Below are positions 9,959 to 21,776 of a DNA stretch of 64,000 nt, in pieces (position 1 is the stretch's first letter; each line of letters begins with the position of its first letter). The notes beneath the pieces are model-generated. The model was not told where the DNA came from. It was given only the letters and a program-made list of their open reading frames with translations, and searched no databases. Position numbers and translations under genes: made by a program. Origin of the DNA: Methylocaldum sp. 14B (GTDB lineage: Bacteria > Pseudomonadota > Gammaproteobacteria > Methylococcales > Methylococcaceae); assembly GCF_002005105.1 (NCBI RefSeq), contig NZ_MSCV01000007.1, positions 119,842 through 183,841 of the forward strand, written 5' to 3'.

Positions 9959-10336
9959 TCAATTCGATCCGACCTCGATAAGATCGTTAAAGTGCAGCAA
10001 AGCATCCACGTTTCCAAAAAGATGCTCGGCGACGTCATAAGCTATTTCAATCTTTAGATAAGATCCCTCCTTAATGATCTTCACATCTTTGGTCGATACC
10101 CGTTCGACCATGTTGATCTCCCAGCGTTTCTGCAGGAGAGTCAAGATTTCGTCTCTGGTTTTCGAAGCGAGATCGTTATCTTTCTTGAGCGATTCAAGCG
10201 ACGACACGATCTTATAGTGCTCCAGATACACCGGGCCGATCTTGAGTACAAGCAAGGAGAAAAAACCGATTAAGAATAGAACGAACAAAAAGCCGATAAG
10301 CGTCAGACCGCTCTGCCGGGAAGGGACATTAGCCAT
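9959..10336 (-). CDS. DUF4845 single-pass membrane protein
   Basis: 125 residues. A short N-terminus ending RQSGLTLIGFL leads into one hydrophobic helix (about residues 12-32) and a soluble remainder. A small protein of this type, annotated DUF4845, is regularly found between lepB and rnc in gammaproteobacteria, and its position here agrees. The N-terminus resembles a type IV pilin-like leader (GLTLIGFL) but lacks the conserved Glu at +5, so processing as a pilin is unlikely. Function is unknown. Confidence 0.82.
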   Translation of the reverse strand: MANVPSRQSGLTLIGFLFVLFLIGFFSLLVLKIGPVYLEHYKIVSSLESLKKDNDLASKTRDEILTLLQKRWEINMVERVSTKDVKIIKEGSYLKIEIAYDVAEHLFGNVDALLHFNDLIEVGSN

Positions 10337-10382
10337 TTTCGCGTACTCCGGGAGTTTTCGGATAGTTTCGGTACTAGAACCA

Positions 10383-11156
10383 CTAATTCAATATAGTACC
10401 GAGACGATCAAATGCGATGCCGCCGTTCTCCCAGTCCCAACTCATCCAAATGAAAAACGCTTTTCCGACTAAATGGCTTTCCGGCACGGTACCCCAGTAC
10501 CGGCTATCGTTGCTGTTGTCGCGATTATCGCCCATGACGAAATACTGACCTTCGGGTACCGTAAATTCCCCCTGCACCGAAGGTTGGCCTTCTCGAATCA
10601 GGATGTCGTGATTAACCCCTTTCAAGTCTTCGCTTAAAAGGCGCGCACCGTTCATGACGCTGCCCTGCCCCACGCCTTGATATTCGGCGATGGCTGTTTG
10701 CTTGATGGCTTCTCCGTTTACGTAAAGCTGTTTGTTGTAATACGCGATGCGGTCGCCAGGCAAACCGATAACCCGCTTGATGTAATCCACCTTCGGGTCT
10801 TTCGGAAAACGGAATACCACGATATCGCCCCGCTCAGGCTCGCCCATCTCGACGATCTTCGTGTTCAAAACCGGAAGACGAATACCGTAGGTGTATTTAT
10901 TGACGAGAATGAAATCGCCGATGAGCAGAGTCGGCATCATGGAACCCGAAGGGATACGGAATGGCTCCACCAAGAACGATCGCAGCAAAAGTACGATCAG
11001 AACGATCGGAAAAAACGAACGAGCATATTCCACGATAATCGGCTCTTTCGCCGAAGCCGTAGCCGGCTGAAAGCGCCGCAGCAACGCGTAACCGCCCCAA
11101 ATGATCCCGGTCAGGGCGGTAGCCATGACCAAAAAAAACGAAAAATCGAAATCCAT
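10383..11156 (-). CDS. lepB: Signal peptidase I
   Basis: 257 residues. It cleaves signal peptides of exported proteins at the periplasmic face of the inner membrane. The catalytic serine is Ser72 in FRIPSGSMMPTL, and the general-base lysine is Lys127 in DYIKRVIGLPGD; the late GDNRDNSNDSRYWG box is intact. Two N-terminal membrane helices (about residues 3-22 and 47-63) match the family. It follows lepA after 28 bases, as in many proteobacteria. Confidence 0.97.
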   Translation of the reverse strand: MDFDFSFFLVMATALTGIIWGGYALLRRFQPATASAKEPIIVEYARSFFPIVLIVLLLRSFLVEPFRIPSGSMMPTLLIGDFILVNKYTYGIRLPVLNTKIVEMGEPERGDIVVFRFPKDPKVDYIKRVIGLPGDRIAYYNKQLYVNGEAIKQTAIAEYQGVGQGSVMNGARLLSEDLKGVNHDILIREGQPSVQGEFTVPEGQYFVMGDNRDNSNDSRYWGTVPESHLVGKAFFIWMSWDWENGGIAFDRLGTILN

Positions 11157-11184
11157 AAGCTGGGTCTTTTGTTGTTTTTCGGTA

Positions 11185-12990
<1,806 letters not shown>

Positions 12991-12994
12991 GGCC

Positions 12995-14401
12995 TCAATC
13001 CTTGAGCTTCAAGGCCAGGAACAATGAGCCGCCGCGTCGCTGGACCAGCACCGCAAGCGATTTGCCTTTTGGCAACTCCTTCACAACCTCATTGAAATGG
13101 TTTACGTCTTTGACGACTTGGTCCTGAATACGAAGAATCACATCGCCACGGCGTATACCCGCATCGTAGGCGGGCCCCGGGTTGACCGCTTGTACCAGCA
13201 CGCCATGCCGCGGAACTTCCAATTGTTCTCGCTGCTCCACCGTCAAATTGGATACGCTAAGCCCCAAACGGTCGAACGTCTGAGCCCCCGGAGCCTCCTC
13301 GGCCCCCAAGAGCACTCCCTCATCCTCGGGCAAGGTGCCAATTTTGATCTTTACATCACGGGTCGAACCTTGACGGATGATTTTGACCGCTGCCGTTTCC
13401 CCCACTTTGGTCATACCTACCATTGGCGGTAGCGACGACGAACCAACGACCTCCTGTCCGTTGAACTCGATAATGACGTCACCGACCTGGATGCCTCCCG
13501 CCTCGGCTGGACTCTTCGACAATACTCTAGATACCAGAGCTCCCTGCGGCTTCTTCATCCCGAAAGATTCGGCCAACTCGCGCGTGACGTCCTGTACCTG
13601 CACGCCCAGCCAGCCCCGCGACACATGGCCCTGCGATTTCAATTGTTCGACCACCTGCATGGCGACTTCGATCGGAATAGCGAACGACAATCCCATGAAG
13701 CCGCCGGTACGGCTGTAAATCTGAGAGTTGACGCCGACCACCTCGCCCTCGAGATTGAACAAAGGGCCACCGGAGTTGCCCGGATTGATGGCCACGTCGG
13801 TCTGAATGAAAGGCACATAGTTATCGCTCGGGAGACTTCGGCCCTTGGCGCTGACGATGCCCGCCGTCACCGAATGATCGAAGCCGAAGGGTGAACCGAT
13901 AGCCAATACCCATTCACCCACTTTCAGTTTATCGGCCGACCCCATTCTTACGACTGGCAAATGATCAGCCTCTATCTTCAGCAACGCGATATCGCTGCGC
14001 TTATCCGATCCGACGACTTTGGCCACCAATTCTCGGCGATCTTGCAATCGCACGACGATTTCGTCGGCATCCTTGACAACGTGGTGATTGGTCAAGACAT
14101 AACCATCGTCCGAAACGATGAAGCCCGATCCCAAAGATTTCACCTCACTCGGCTGGCCACCACCTTCGCCAAAGAAGCGACGAAAGAAATCGTCAAATGG
14201 CGTTCCTTCCGGTATTTCGATCCCTTCCGGCAACTGGGGCTCAGTAGCGCTCACTTTCTGAGAGGTACTAATATTTACGACCGCCGCGCTGTTTTTCTCG
14301 ACTAAGCCGGTGAAGTCGGGAAGCTGAGCAAGGACTCCCTGAGACGAAAGCCCTATGAGAAGGAAACAAAGCACGAGGGCTATCCACCTGGTTTTAAGCA
14401 T
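12995..14401 (-). CDS. mucD: Periplasmic serine protease DegP/MucD
   Basis: 468 residues from ATG 14401, chosen because GGGAG precedes it at a good distance; an upstream ATG at 14434 has no such site. A signal peptide ends near VLAQ (residue 26). The catalytic triad is His107 (TNHHVV), Asp137 (KRSDIALL) and Ser210 (GNSGGPLF), followed by two PDZ domains. The protein degrades misfolded periplasmic proteins. Its place directly after rseC in the rpoE operon corresponds to mucD of Pseudomonas, where it restrains the sigma-E-like response. Confidence 0.96.
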   Translation of the reverse strand: MLKTRWIALVLCFLLIGLSSQGVLAQLPDFTGLVEKNSAAVVNISTSQKVSATEPQLPEGIEIPEGTPFDDFFRRFFGEGGGQPSEVKSLGSGFIVSDDGYVLTNHHVVKDADEIVVRLQDRRELVAKVVGSDKRSDIALLKIEADHLPVVRMGSADKLKVGEWVLAIGSPFGFDHSVTAGIVSAKGRSLPSDNYVPFIQTDVAINPGNSGGPLFNLEGEVVGVNSQIYSRTGGFMGLSFAIPIEVAMQVVEQLKSQGHVSRGWLGVQVQDVTRELAESFGMKKPQGALVSRVLSKSPAEAGGIQVGDVIIEFNGQEVVGSSSLPPMVGMTKVGETAAVKIIRQGSTRDVKIKIGTLPEDEGVLLGAEEAPGAQTFDRLGLSVSNLTVEQREQLEVPRHGVLVQAVNPGPAYDAGIRRGDVILRIQDQVVKDVNHFNEVVKELPKGKSLAVLVQRRGGSLFLALKLKD

Positions 14402-14456
14402 ACGAAACTCCCAAGTCTTCACGGACCTAAGCATGGATTTAAAAGCGGATTTGATA

Positions 14457-14906
14457 TCAGCTAAGTTTACGGAGTATCACGGGGTGCAGTTTTTCGCGAG
14501 AAAGAACCCCTGTGAACTTCAAAAGGACAAAAGACAAAATCAGGCCAGTTACGCCTCCGAATGCGCTGGCCCCGTCGCTGGAAATAGCTGGTCTTAGCGA
14601 GGACGCGACGATGTCTCCCAATACCGCGCCAAAAAATAAGCCCAACAAAGGAATCAAGTATGCCCATAGGGACCCCTTTACCAGGGCGTCCTCCTGAATT
14701 CCGAGCACAACACGATCACCCACATGAACTTCGATTGGGGAAAATACCTGTAACCGAATTTTCGGTGCCCCGAGGTACTCGTCCACCACGCCAGACGCGC
14801 ATTGCTGCGAACATCCGCCACACGCCGATTTGCGCGGCTTTTCGACCCAAACTTTTTCGGCTTCCGTGTGTAAGACGACTGCTTCTTCCTCAATCATGGG
14901 CGTCAT
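14457..14906 (-). CDS. rseC: RseC/MucC-family sigma-E regulator
   Basis: 149 residues. The N-terminal part carries the cysteine cluster CGGCSQQCASG (about residues 29-39) typical of RseC and RsxC-associated proteins. Two membrane helices follow (about residues 81-103 and 116-134) with a short cytoplasmic tail. RseC/MucC modulates sigma-E activity and may link it to redox state. It overlaps the rseB end by 17 bases; a second in-frame ATG at 14897 is an equally possible start. Confidence 0.9.
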   Translation of the reverse strand: MTPMIEEEAVVLHTEAEKVWVEKPRKSACGGCSQQCASGVVDEYLGAPKIRLQVFSPIEVHVGDRVVLGIQEDALVKGSLWAYLIPLLGLFFGAVLGDIVASSLRPAISSDGASAFGGVTGLILSFVLLKFTGVLSREKLHPVILRKLS

Positions 14907-15915
14907 TCACTTGAAGATGCACGCCCCCTGCGATGGCTTGCACGGTTTTGGCGGGAACTTCGCCCATCACGGTGACCAGATAGCGATCGATCTTACGAGA
15001 ATGCGCATTTATGGCACCGACTTTCTTCTGATGTCCCTTGACGATATCGCCTCCTAACTCATCAATGTAAATTGAAACAGAAGAAAAACCGTCACTCAAC
15101 AAGATATGTTCTACCGGATGCTCTGTCGGCGTACGAATCAGCCGAGTATACGAAATCATTTGAAACCCATCTGGCACGCTTCTAAGCGCCCATTTCAACG
15201 ACCTGAGCGGCATCGCCTCACGCCGATTAACCTGCCAAGTAAAAGCATCGACCTTTGTGGATGCATTCAGTTCGGAGTCCGGGATGATTTCCTCGATACT
15301 CAGCGACGTGAACATCATCTGCTCGACCGCCTGGCCATTTTCGCCGATTAGCTCGAATTTGAGCGGCAACTTGGATTCCAAATCCACCCAAATCCGGCGA
15401 GCGTACCGAAAGTCATCTCGCGGCTCAATACTGATGACCTGTGACAAGCGCTGCGCAACGTATTCCTGCGCCTCAAGCTTAAAATCGTAATGTCGTGAAA
15501 GTTGTTTCAAGTCCTCTGGCAACTCCAGCAAAACCGAACGTCTTGGCGGTTTATTTTCGACAAAGACCGTTTTGGTGTCGGGAAAGTAGCAAGACACTTT
15601 TTCTGCATTTCGGACGACTTCCCGCAAGGGAGTGTTCATCGACACCAACCGTTCGTGCTCCGTACCCCCTGTAAACGCATGAACTAGCTGAAAGCTCTCG
15701 ACGTGTTTATCTTTGAGATAAGCCACTACTCCCCGATAATTCAACTGAGTCACGGCTTGACGCATATCCATTAGCCAACGGACGGCATCACCATGGCGAG
15801 GTTCGCCGGTTCCGCCCAAAGCTTCGGCTGCAAACATCATTAGACAAATCTGCCATGCCAAAACTCGGCGTATGCGGAGCATGTCCACAGAGAGCGCAAA
15901 AAGTGAAACCATCAA
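14890..15915 (-). CDS. rseB: Periplasmic sigma-E regulator RseB/MucB
   Basis: 341 residues. RseB binds the periplasmic domain of RseA and shields it from DegS, and it senses mislocalised lipoprotein or LPS intermediates. An N-terminal signal segment (about residues 14-34) is followed by the MucB/RseB N-terminal domain (AVTQLNYRGVVAYLKD, HERLVSMNTPLREVVRN, SCYFPDTKTVFVE) and a smaller C-terminal domain from about residue 230. It sits between rseA and rseC in the canonical order. Confidence 0.95.
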   Translation of the reverse strand: MMVSLFALSVDMLRIRRVLAWQICLMMFAAEALGGTGEPRHGDAVRWLMDMRQAVTQLNYRGVVAYLKDKHVESFQLVHAFTGGTEHERLVSMNTPLREVVRNAEKVSCYFPDTKTVFVENKPPRRSVLLELPEDLKQLSRHYDFKLEAQEYVAQRLSQVISIEPRDDFRYARRIWVDLESKLPLKFELIGENGQAVEQMMFTSLSIEEIIPDSELNASTKVDAFTWQVNRREAMPLRSLKWALRSVPDGFQMISYTRLIRTPTEHPVEHILLSDGFSSVSIYIDELGGDIVKGHQKKVGAINAHSRKIDRYLVTVMGEVPAKTVQAIAGGVHLQVNDAHD

Positions 15916-15922
15916 TTCGAAC

Positions 15923-16444
15923 TTAGCGAGAAGAATCGTAGGTCACCAGGCGAGCATAGGGCAACAGACCTGGAGCGCCTGCCAAATAAGCCGTTTCGTA
16001 ATGCGTAACCAGATAATCCTGGAACTGGGGATCAAGCGCTGAACGAACCTCATCGGGATCGACCAACTCGGTTTGCGCCAACACCTCCGGACCAGGCACC
16101 GGAGAATAATCCTTTACGGACTTCCCGACCAAAACCGCAACCACCGCCAAAGAGGCCGCTAATGCGGCCGTTACCGCTTTTTCACGATAGCGGTGTTTCT
16201 CCGGTCTTGGCGCAAGAATCGCCGGTTCGTTCGCTATAGTAGCCCGAACCTGATCCACGAAGCGATCATCGACGGGCAGGACCTTTCCCGACCGCATCAC
16301 CTCGCTGACCAGACGGTAACGATGCCATTGCCTTCGAAGCGTGGCGTCGCTCTCTATACGAGCCATCAATGCCAGCGAATCGCTCTCACTCAATTCTCCG
16401 TCTAACAGTAATGACAGCTTTTGTCTCAGATCATCATCCGACAT
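15923..16444 (-). CDS. rseA: Anti-sigma-E factor RseA/MucA
   Basis: 173 residues. The N-terminal cytoplasmic domain begins LRQKLSLLLDGELSESD and continues WHRYRLVSEVMRSG, the sigma-binding region of the RseA family. One membrane helix is at about residues 90-107, and the rest is periplasmic and ends in a short Tyr-containing stretch. Proteolysis by DegS and RseP would release sigma-E. It starts 11 bases after rpoE. Confidence 0.94.
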   Translation of the reverse strand: MSDDDLRQKLSLLLDGELSESDSLALMARIESDATLRRQWHRYRLVSEVMRSGKVLPVDDRFVDQVRATIANEPAILAPRPEKHRYREKAVTAALAASLAVVAVLVGKSVKDYSPVPGPEVLAQTELVDPDEVRSALDPQFQDYLVTHYETAYLAGAPGLLPYARLVTYDSSR

Positions 16445-16455
16445 GGACTTGCCCC

Positions 16456-17028
16456 CTAACCGAGTAAAACTTTTAATTTCTTATCGATGGCTTCGCGCGC
16501 ACGAAAAATGCGTGAACGCACGGTCCCCACCGGACAATTCATTACCTGAGCGATTTCGTCGTAGCTTAAGCCATCGAACTCTCGCAAGCTTATCGCCGTA
16601 CGAAGTTCTTCGGGCAGCTCGTCTAGCGCAAATTGGATTACCCGAGCGAGTTCCTCACTTAACACTACTCCCTCAGGGGTTTCTTGATCCTTTAGACGTA
16701 CGGCGGACTCGAATTGTTCCGCCTCCTCGATTTCGATCTCGTCCTCCGAAGGGCGGCGTGCGCGCATCGCAATGTGATTCTTTGCCGTATTGATCGCGAT
16801 CCGGTACAGCCATGTGTAAAAAGCGCTCTCGCCGCGAAAGCTCGGCAACGCCCGATAGGCCTTTATGAAGGACTCCTGAGCGACGTCCAGGGCCTCGTGC
16901 GGGTCCTTGATATAGCGGTTGATCAGCTGCGCGATTTTGTACTGGTATTTTCGAACGAGAATGTCGAATGCCGTTTTATCGCCTCGCTGTACCCTCCGGA
17001 CTAATTCCTCATCGAGTTGCTCGCCCAT
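16456..17028 (-). CDS. rpoE: RNA polymerase sigma-E (AlgU/RpoE)
   Basis: 190 residues. It is an ECF sigma factor for the envelope stress response. Region 2 is clear (FDILVRKYQYKIAQLINRY, DVAQESFIKAYRALPSF, YTWLYRIAINTAKNHI) and region 4 contains the helix-turn-helix DGLSYDEIAQVMNCPVGTVR. AAGG lies about nine bases before ATG 17028. It is the first gene of the operon rpoE-rseA-rseB-rseC-mucD. The upstream 350-base gap separates it from divergent nadB. Confidence 0.98.
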   Translation of the reverse strand: MGEQLDEELVRRVQRGDKTAFDILVRKYQYKIAQLINRYIKDPHEALDVAQESFIKAYRALPSFRGESAFYTWLYRIAINTAKNHIAMRARRPSEDEIEIEEAEQFESAVRLKDQETPEGVVLSEELARVIQFALDELPEELRTAISLREFDGLSYDEIAQVMNCPVGTVRSRIFRAREAIDKKLKVLLG

Positions 17029-17413
17029 TGCGGGAAACCTTTTTCCCTATTTAACGGCGCACACGCACGACCAAAAGATCTGGGCTCTTATTTGAATACG
17101 GCGAGCGAATGAAAAACACGGCTTATTTGAGAGCTTCATTAAGAGTGAGATACGTGGCTTGACAGAAAACACTGTCAAAGACTGCTGCACAATTGCATTA
17201 GCTTGATTCTACAGGAAGAATTATCGTAGTTTCGCAAGCGCCATTCAATGCGTATTTCGCCGTATCCGCCACGACCCACACTTTTGACGACTCATCAGCA
17301 CCGAATCGAGATTCTACTTTAGGCTGCCACTCCCATGGCTAATTCAACGCCACCTGTTTTAGACATGATACTTTTACAGTAGGATGGCGGAACCACCACG
17401 ACACACTCACTTC
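17029..17413. promoter_or_regulatory. Divergent rpoE/nadB intergenic region with inverted repeat
   Basis: This 385-base gap holds the promoters of rpoE (leftward) and nadB (rightward). The only clear structure is the perfect inverted repeat TTGACAG-N6-CTGTCAA at 17159-17178. Each arm includes a consensus -35 hexamer, one on each strand, but I could not place a good -10 at normal spacing for either. It may instead be an operator. No sigma-E-type GAACTT element was found by eye. Confidence 0.4.
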
Positions 17414-19009
17414 ATGCCATCCTCAGTTCACGACGTTTTGATCATCGGCAGCGGCGCAGCCGGTTTAAGCTTGGCGCTACGCATCGCCGATCACGCGCGT
17501 GTCGCCGTCCTGTCCAAAACCGCCTTGACCGAAACCAACACGCTTTACGCCCAGGGCGGCATATCCGCCGTGCTGGATGCCGACGACACGATCGAGTCTC
17601 ACATACAGGACACACTGAACGCGGGCGCCGGGCTTTGCGATCCGGATATCGTGCGGCTCGTCGTTTCGCAAGGCAAAGAATGCATCGACTGGCTGCTGGA
17701 ACGAGGTGTTCCGTTCACTGCAGCGGACGCGGAAAACGGCGGCCACCACCTTCATCTTACCCGGGAAGGCGGACATACCCATCGCCGCGTTGTCCATGCA
17801 GCCGATGCCACGGGACGGGCTGTCGAAATCTCGCTGGCGCAACATGTCCGCAACCATCCTAATATCGATTTATTCGAATACCATAACGCGATCGATCTGA
17901 TAACCGAGAAAAAGGTCGGCCGTGACGGGAACCGCGTGCTGGGCGCCTATGTGCTCGATACCCACGACAATAAAGTAAAAACGCTCCGGGCCCGAGTCGT
18001 CGTTTTGGCGACCGGTGGCGCCAGCAAAGTTTATCTATATACCAGCAACCCCGACATCGCCACCGGGGATGGCATTGCCATGGCCTGGCGCGCCGGCGCA
18101 TGCATCGCCAATATGGAATTCATTCAATTCCATCCGACCTGCCTTTACCACCCACATGCCCGCTCGTTCCTGATTTCGGAAGCGGTTCGCGGAGAAGGCG
18201 GAAAACTGGTGCTGCCGGACGGCTCGCCCTTTATGCACCGATTCGATTCCAGAGAGGAACTGGCTCCCCGCGATATCGTCGCGCGCGCCATCGATCACGA
18301 AATGAAGCGCCTGGGCGTCGACTGCGTTTACCTGGACATCAGCCACAAACCCTCCGATTTCATCAAAAGCCATTTCCCGACCATTTACGCGCGGTGCCTA
18401 GAGCTCAATATCGATATTACATCGCAAGCGATACCGGTCGTCCCGGCCGCTCATTACACCTGCGGAGGCGTGCAAACCGACCGCCACGCGCGCACCGACG
18501 TGCCCGGCCTTTACGCCGTCGGAGAAACAGCCTGTACCGGTCTCCACGGAGCCAACCGCATGGCCAGCAATTCCTTGCTCGAATGTCTGGCCTTCGCCAA
18601 GCTGGCGGCAGAGGATATTATCAGGGCCCTGCCCGAGATCCCTCCGCCTCCGGACTTGCCCGAATGGGACGAATCCCAGGTCACGGACTCCGACGAGGAA
18701 GTCGTCGTCGCCCATAACTGGGACGAAATCCGACGTTTTATGTGGGATTACGTAGGCATCGTCAGAACCAACAAGCGCCTGCAGAGGGCGTTGCGCCGTG
18801 TCGAGCTGTTAAAGCAGGAAATCGCCGAATATTACGGCAATTTCAGGGTCACCAGCGATTTATTGGAGTTGCGCAATCTGGTCATCGTAGCCGAACTGAT
18901 CATCCGCTCGGCCTTAGTGCGCAAAGAGAGCCGAGGACTCCATTTTACGCTGGACTATCCGCGCACGAACGATGATGAGCCTCCACGAAACACGGTGATC
19001 TGTCCCTGA
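17414..19009 (+). CDS. nadB: L-aspartate oxidase
   Basis: About 531 residues from ATG 17414 (an ATG at 17384 would add ten residues). It oxidises L-aspartate to iminoaspartate, the first step of de novo NAD synthesis. Features: FAD-binding [15 protein letters not shown], then [29 protein letters not shown], and the active-site segment [25 protein letters not shown] ending [12 protein letters not shown] (cited in parts). The C-terminal helical domain RALRRVELL is complete. It converges with the radical SAM gene. Confidence 0.97.
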   Translation: MPSSVHDVLIIGSGAAGLSLALRIADHARVAVLSKTALTETNTLYAQGGISAVLDADDTIESHIQDTLNAGAGLCDPDIVRLVVSQGKECIDWLLERGVPFTAADAENGGHHLHLTREGGHTHRRVVHAADATGRAVEISLAQHVRNHPNIDLFEYHNAIDLITEKKVGRDGNRVLGAYVLDTHDNKVKTLRARVVVLATGGASKVYLYTSNPDIATGDGIAMAWRAGACIANMEFIQFHPTCLYHPHARSFLISEAVRGEGGKLVLPDGSPFMHRFDSREELAPRDIVARAIDHEMKRLGVDCVYLDISHKPSDFIKSHFPTIYARCLELNIDITSQAIPVVPAAHYTCGGVQTDRHARTDVPGLYAVGETACTGLHGANRMASNSLLECLAFAKLAAEDIIRALPEIPPPPDLPEWDESQVTDSDEEVVVAHNWDEIRRFMWDYVGIVRTNKRLQRALRRVELLKQEIAEYYGNFRVTSDLLELRNLVIVAELIIRSALVRKESRGLHFTLDYPRTNDDEPPRNTVICP

Positions 19010-19062
19010 TCATCGATCAGCGGCTCGTAACGGCATCCTCCGATCAATCTTCAAGCAACGCC

Positions 19063-20172
19063 TTAGTGGTGCGTTGCCGCCCGGCGGCACGTGCTGACCG
19101 GCACGCGCCTGCCGCCCCAGTCTCCGGGGCTTTCTTCGAACACGCCGGCGCAAGGCGTGTTGCATGCATTGCAAGCGCCTTGCGGCGTCAAATTCCATTC
19201 CGACAGTTCATACCAGTCGCGGCCAATGAGCAACTGGCCGCAGTGATGGCAATAAGTGCTGTCAGCCGCTTTATCGTGAACGTTTCCGACATAAACGTAT
19301 CTAAGACCGTTTTTCATGGCGATGCGCCGGGCCCGAACCAAAGTGTCCCTCGGAGTAGAACGCTTATCCATCATCTTCCAGTCGGGATGAAAGGCCGAAA
19401 AATGGAGAGGCACGTCCGGTCCCAACTTGTCGGCTACCCATTGAGTCAATGCCTCCAACTCATGATCCGAGTCATTCTCGCCGGGAATCAGCAAGGTCGT
19501 TATTTCCAGCCACACGGACGTTTCGTGCTTGATGTATTGCAGCGTTTCCAATACCGGTTGCAAATGGCCGCCGCAGATCTTGCGGTAAAACTCGTCGGTG
19601 AACGCCTTCAAATCGATATTGGCCGCGTCCATCACGCTGTAAAACTCGGCGCGCGGCTCGGCGCACATATAACCGGCCGATACCGCGACCGATTTGACGC
19701 CATGCTTTCGGCATTCCTTGGCAACGTCCACGGCGTATTCATGAAAGACAACGGGATCGTTGTAGGTGTAAGCGACGCTGCGACAACCCAGATCTTTTGC
19801 CGCCAGCGCAATGGCTTCGGGGGAAGCCTGATCCATCAGTGAATCCATCTCGCGAGACTTGCTGATATCCCAGTTCTGGCAAAACTTGCACGCGAGATTG
19901 CATCCGGCCGTGCCGAACGAAAAGACCGGCGTACCGGGAAGAAAATGATTCAGCGGTTTTTTCTCTATAGGGTCGATGCAGAAGCCGCTAGAGCGCCCGT
20001 AGGACAACAATACGATCTTGCCGTCCACATTGCCGCGAACGAAACACAACCCCCGCTGTCCTTCATGCAACTTGCAAAACCGGGGACACATCGTGCATTC
20101 CACACGACCGTCCTCCAGCGTACGCCAGTAGCGCGTAGGAAAACCCTGCGCCGTTTCGATGGTCCGATTCAT
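19063..20172 (-). CDS. amrS: AmmeMemoRadiSam system radical SAM enzyme
   Basis: 369 residues. The radical SAM cluster motif is C91-x3-C95-x2-C98 in TAGCNLACKFCQNW. An N-terminal CTMCPRFCKLHEGQRGLC set and C-terminal CHHC plus CNACNTPC sets suggest extra metal sites. It belongs to the AmrS group that co-occurs with Memo-like and AMMECR1-like proteins; the substrate is unknown. It is divergent from the Memo-like gene (108 bases apart), which with the AMMECR1-like gene completes the three-part system. Confidence 0.93.
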   Translation of the reverse strand: MNRTIETAQGFPTRYWRTLEDGRVECTMCPRFCKLHEGQRGLCFVRGNVDGKIVLLSYGRSSGFCIDPIEKKPLNHFLPGTPVFSFGTAGCNLACKFCQNWDISKSREMDSLMDQASPEAIALAAKDLGCRSVAYTYNDPVVFHEYAVDVAKECRKHGVKSVAVSAGYMCAEPRAEFYSVMDAANIDLKAFTDEFYRKICGGHLQPVLETLQYIKHETSVWLEITTLLIPGENDSDHELEALTQWVADKLGPDVPLHFSAFHPDWKMMDKRSTPRDTLVRARRIAMKNGLRYVYVGNVHDKAADSTYCHHCGQLLIGRDWYELSEWNLTPQGACNACNTPCAGVFEESPGDWGGRRVPVSTCRRAATHH

Positions 20173-20280
20173 GATCTACACCCCATTCGTCAAATAAAAT
20201 CGCATTTGTAAAATATGACCCATCGGGCGCCTGTCGACGTTTTGCCGACGGCCGGCGTCGATCCCACAGAGGACTTTGCA

Positions 20281-21066
20281 ATGAAGAACATACGCCAACC
20301 TGCCGTCGCGGGGCTTTTCTACCCGGATGACGAACATCGGCTTCGCGCTATGGTTCGGGATTTTCTGCTGGATGCAAACACAGCCGGGCCGCTGCCGAAG
20401 GCCATTATCGCACCTCACGCCGGGTACATTTATTCGGGCCCCATAGCCGCCAGCGCCTATGCCCTGATCAAACAAGGCAGGGATGTTATTCGTCGCGTTG
20501 TCTTAATCGGCCCTTCTCATAGAATCGGCTTTCACGGCATCGCCGTCAGTCATGCGGACAGCTTCGCCACTCCCCTGGGCAACATCCCTATAGACTGCGC
20601 CGCCATCGAAAAGATTCTCGATTTACCATTCGTCAAAAGGCTCGATGAGGCACACTTGCTCGAGCATAGCCTTGAAGTTCATATGCCTTTTCTGCAGGCG
20701 GTCTTGAACCAGTTCGAACTGGTTCCTTTGGTCGTGGGCATTGCCGCACCTTCCGACGTCAGCGCGGTACTCGAGCGGCTTTGGGACGATTCGGGGACTA
20801 TGACCGTGATCAGCTCGGATTTAAGCCATTACCATGACTATGCCACGGCCAAGCGAATAGATCAGGCCACATCCGTCGCCATCGAAAGGCTTCGGCCGGA
20901 GGATATCGGTCATGAATCGGCTTGTGGACGGATAGCCGTCAACGGCTTACTCTACTTCGCCCGCGAGAAGGGTCTAACAGCCCGAACGCTGGACTTACGC
21001 AGTTCCGGCGATACGGCTGGCCCGAAAGATCGAGTAGTCGGCTATGGGAGCTATGTCTTTGCGTAA
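20281..21066 (+). CDS. amrB: AmmeMemoRadiSam system protein B (Memo-like)
   Basis: About 261 residues from ATG 20281, chosen because GAGG lies eight bases upstream and the family starts with a similar MRQPAVAGLFYP; the frame is open further upstream. Memo-fold markers: IIAPHAGYIYSGPIAA, LIGPSHRIGFHG, LEHSLEVHMPFLQ and ISSDLSHYHDY. The histidines correspond to the metal-binding set of Memo/extradiol-dioxygenase-like proteins. The end overlaps the AMMECR1-like gene, so the two are co-translated. Confidence 0.95.
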   Translation: MKNIRQPAVAGLFYPDDEHRLRAMVRDFLLDANTAGPLPKAIIAPHAGYIYSGPIAASAYALIKQGRDVIRRVVLIGPSHRIGFHGIAVSHADSFATPLGNIPIDCAAIEKILDLPFVKRLDEAHLLEHSLEVHMPFLQAVLNQFELVPLVVGIAAPSDVSAVLERLWDDSGTMTVISSDLSHYHDYATAKRIDQATSVAIERLRPEDIGHESACGRIAVNGLLYFAREKGLTARTLDLRSSGDTAGPKDRVVGYGSYVFA

Positions 21067-21643
21067 CACAAACGGTTTCTTGAACTCAACGCACCGCCGG
21101 TTTCTGCTCGCGCTTGCGAAACGATCAATCGAGTACGGCTCGGTCCACGGACGACCGATTCCCGTCGAACAGCAAACGCTAGCACCTGAGCTCATCACCA
21201 TGAGAGCTACGTTCGTGACGCTCGAAATACTAGGCAAACTCTGCGGATGCATCGGCACGCTTGAAGCCATTCGCTCTTTAGCCGAAGACATCGCTCATAA
21301 CGCTTACGCCGCCGCATTTAGGGATCCTCGGTTCCCGCCGGTCAGACAGTGGGACATCGAGCGGCTTGATATCCATCTATCGTTGCTGACGCCGGCGGAG
21401 CCGGTGTCGTTCACGTCTGAGGACGATTTGCTACAACAATTGGCGGCGGGCGAGGATGGCTTGATCTTGGAAGAAGGGCTCAGGCGCGGAACTTTTCTGC
21501 CCTCGGTTTGGGAATCACTGCCGAATCCTCGGGCATTCTTGCAGCATCTGAAATTGAAAGCCGGTCTCCCCAAGGATTACTGGTCCGACTCGATCAGGAT
21601 CTATCGTTATCGCACGGAAGCAATCGATGGGGATTCGACATAG
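21044..21643 (+). CDS. amrA: AmmeMemoRadiSam system protein A (AMMECR1-like)
   Basis: 199 residues. AMMECR1 domain features: ATFVTLEILGKLCGCIGTLE, SLAEDIAHNAYAAAFRDPRF, LDIHLSLLTPAEP and the near-invariant GTFLPSVWESLP. The function of this family is unknown; co-occurrence with the two preceding proteins suggests a radical-SAM-driven modification. It overlaps the Memo-like gene by 23 bases; an ATG at 21053 is an alternative start. It converges with the P-loop NTPase gene. Confidence 0.94.
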   Translation: MGAMSLRNTNGFLNSTHRRFLLALAKRSIEYGSVHGRPIPVEQQTLAPELITMRATFVTLEILGKLCGCIGTLEAIRSLAEDIAHNAYAAAFRDPRFPPVRQWDIERLDIHLSLLTPAEPVSFTSEDDLLQQLAAGEDGLILEEGLRRGTFLPSVWESLPNPRAFLQHLKLKAGLPKDYWSDSIRIYRYRTEAIDGDST

Positions 21644-21776
21644 CTCTTCATCCCGCTTGAAATGGAAGCTTATCGAACACTTCCATGTGATACGGGCAAG
21701 CCATGGGCTCGGCAAGTGAAATTGCGGGTTATCTCTCGGGGTTGAAGAGTTTTCGCCACTCACCGGACTGCAAAAA

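Noticed and set aside
19006..19020. CTGATC-atc-GATCAG palindrome as an nadB terminator
   Set aside because: It overlaps the stop codon and is not followed by a T-run.
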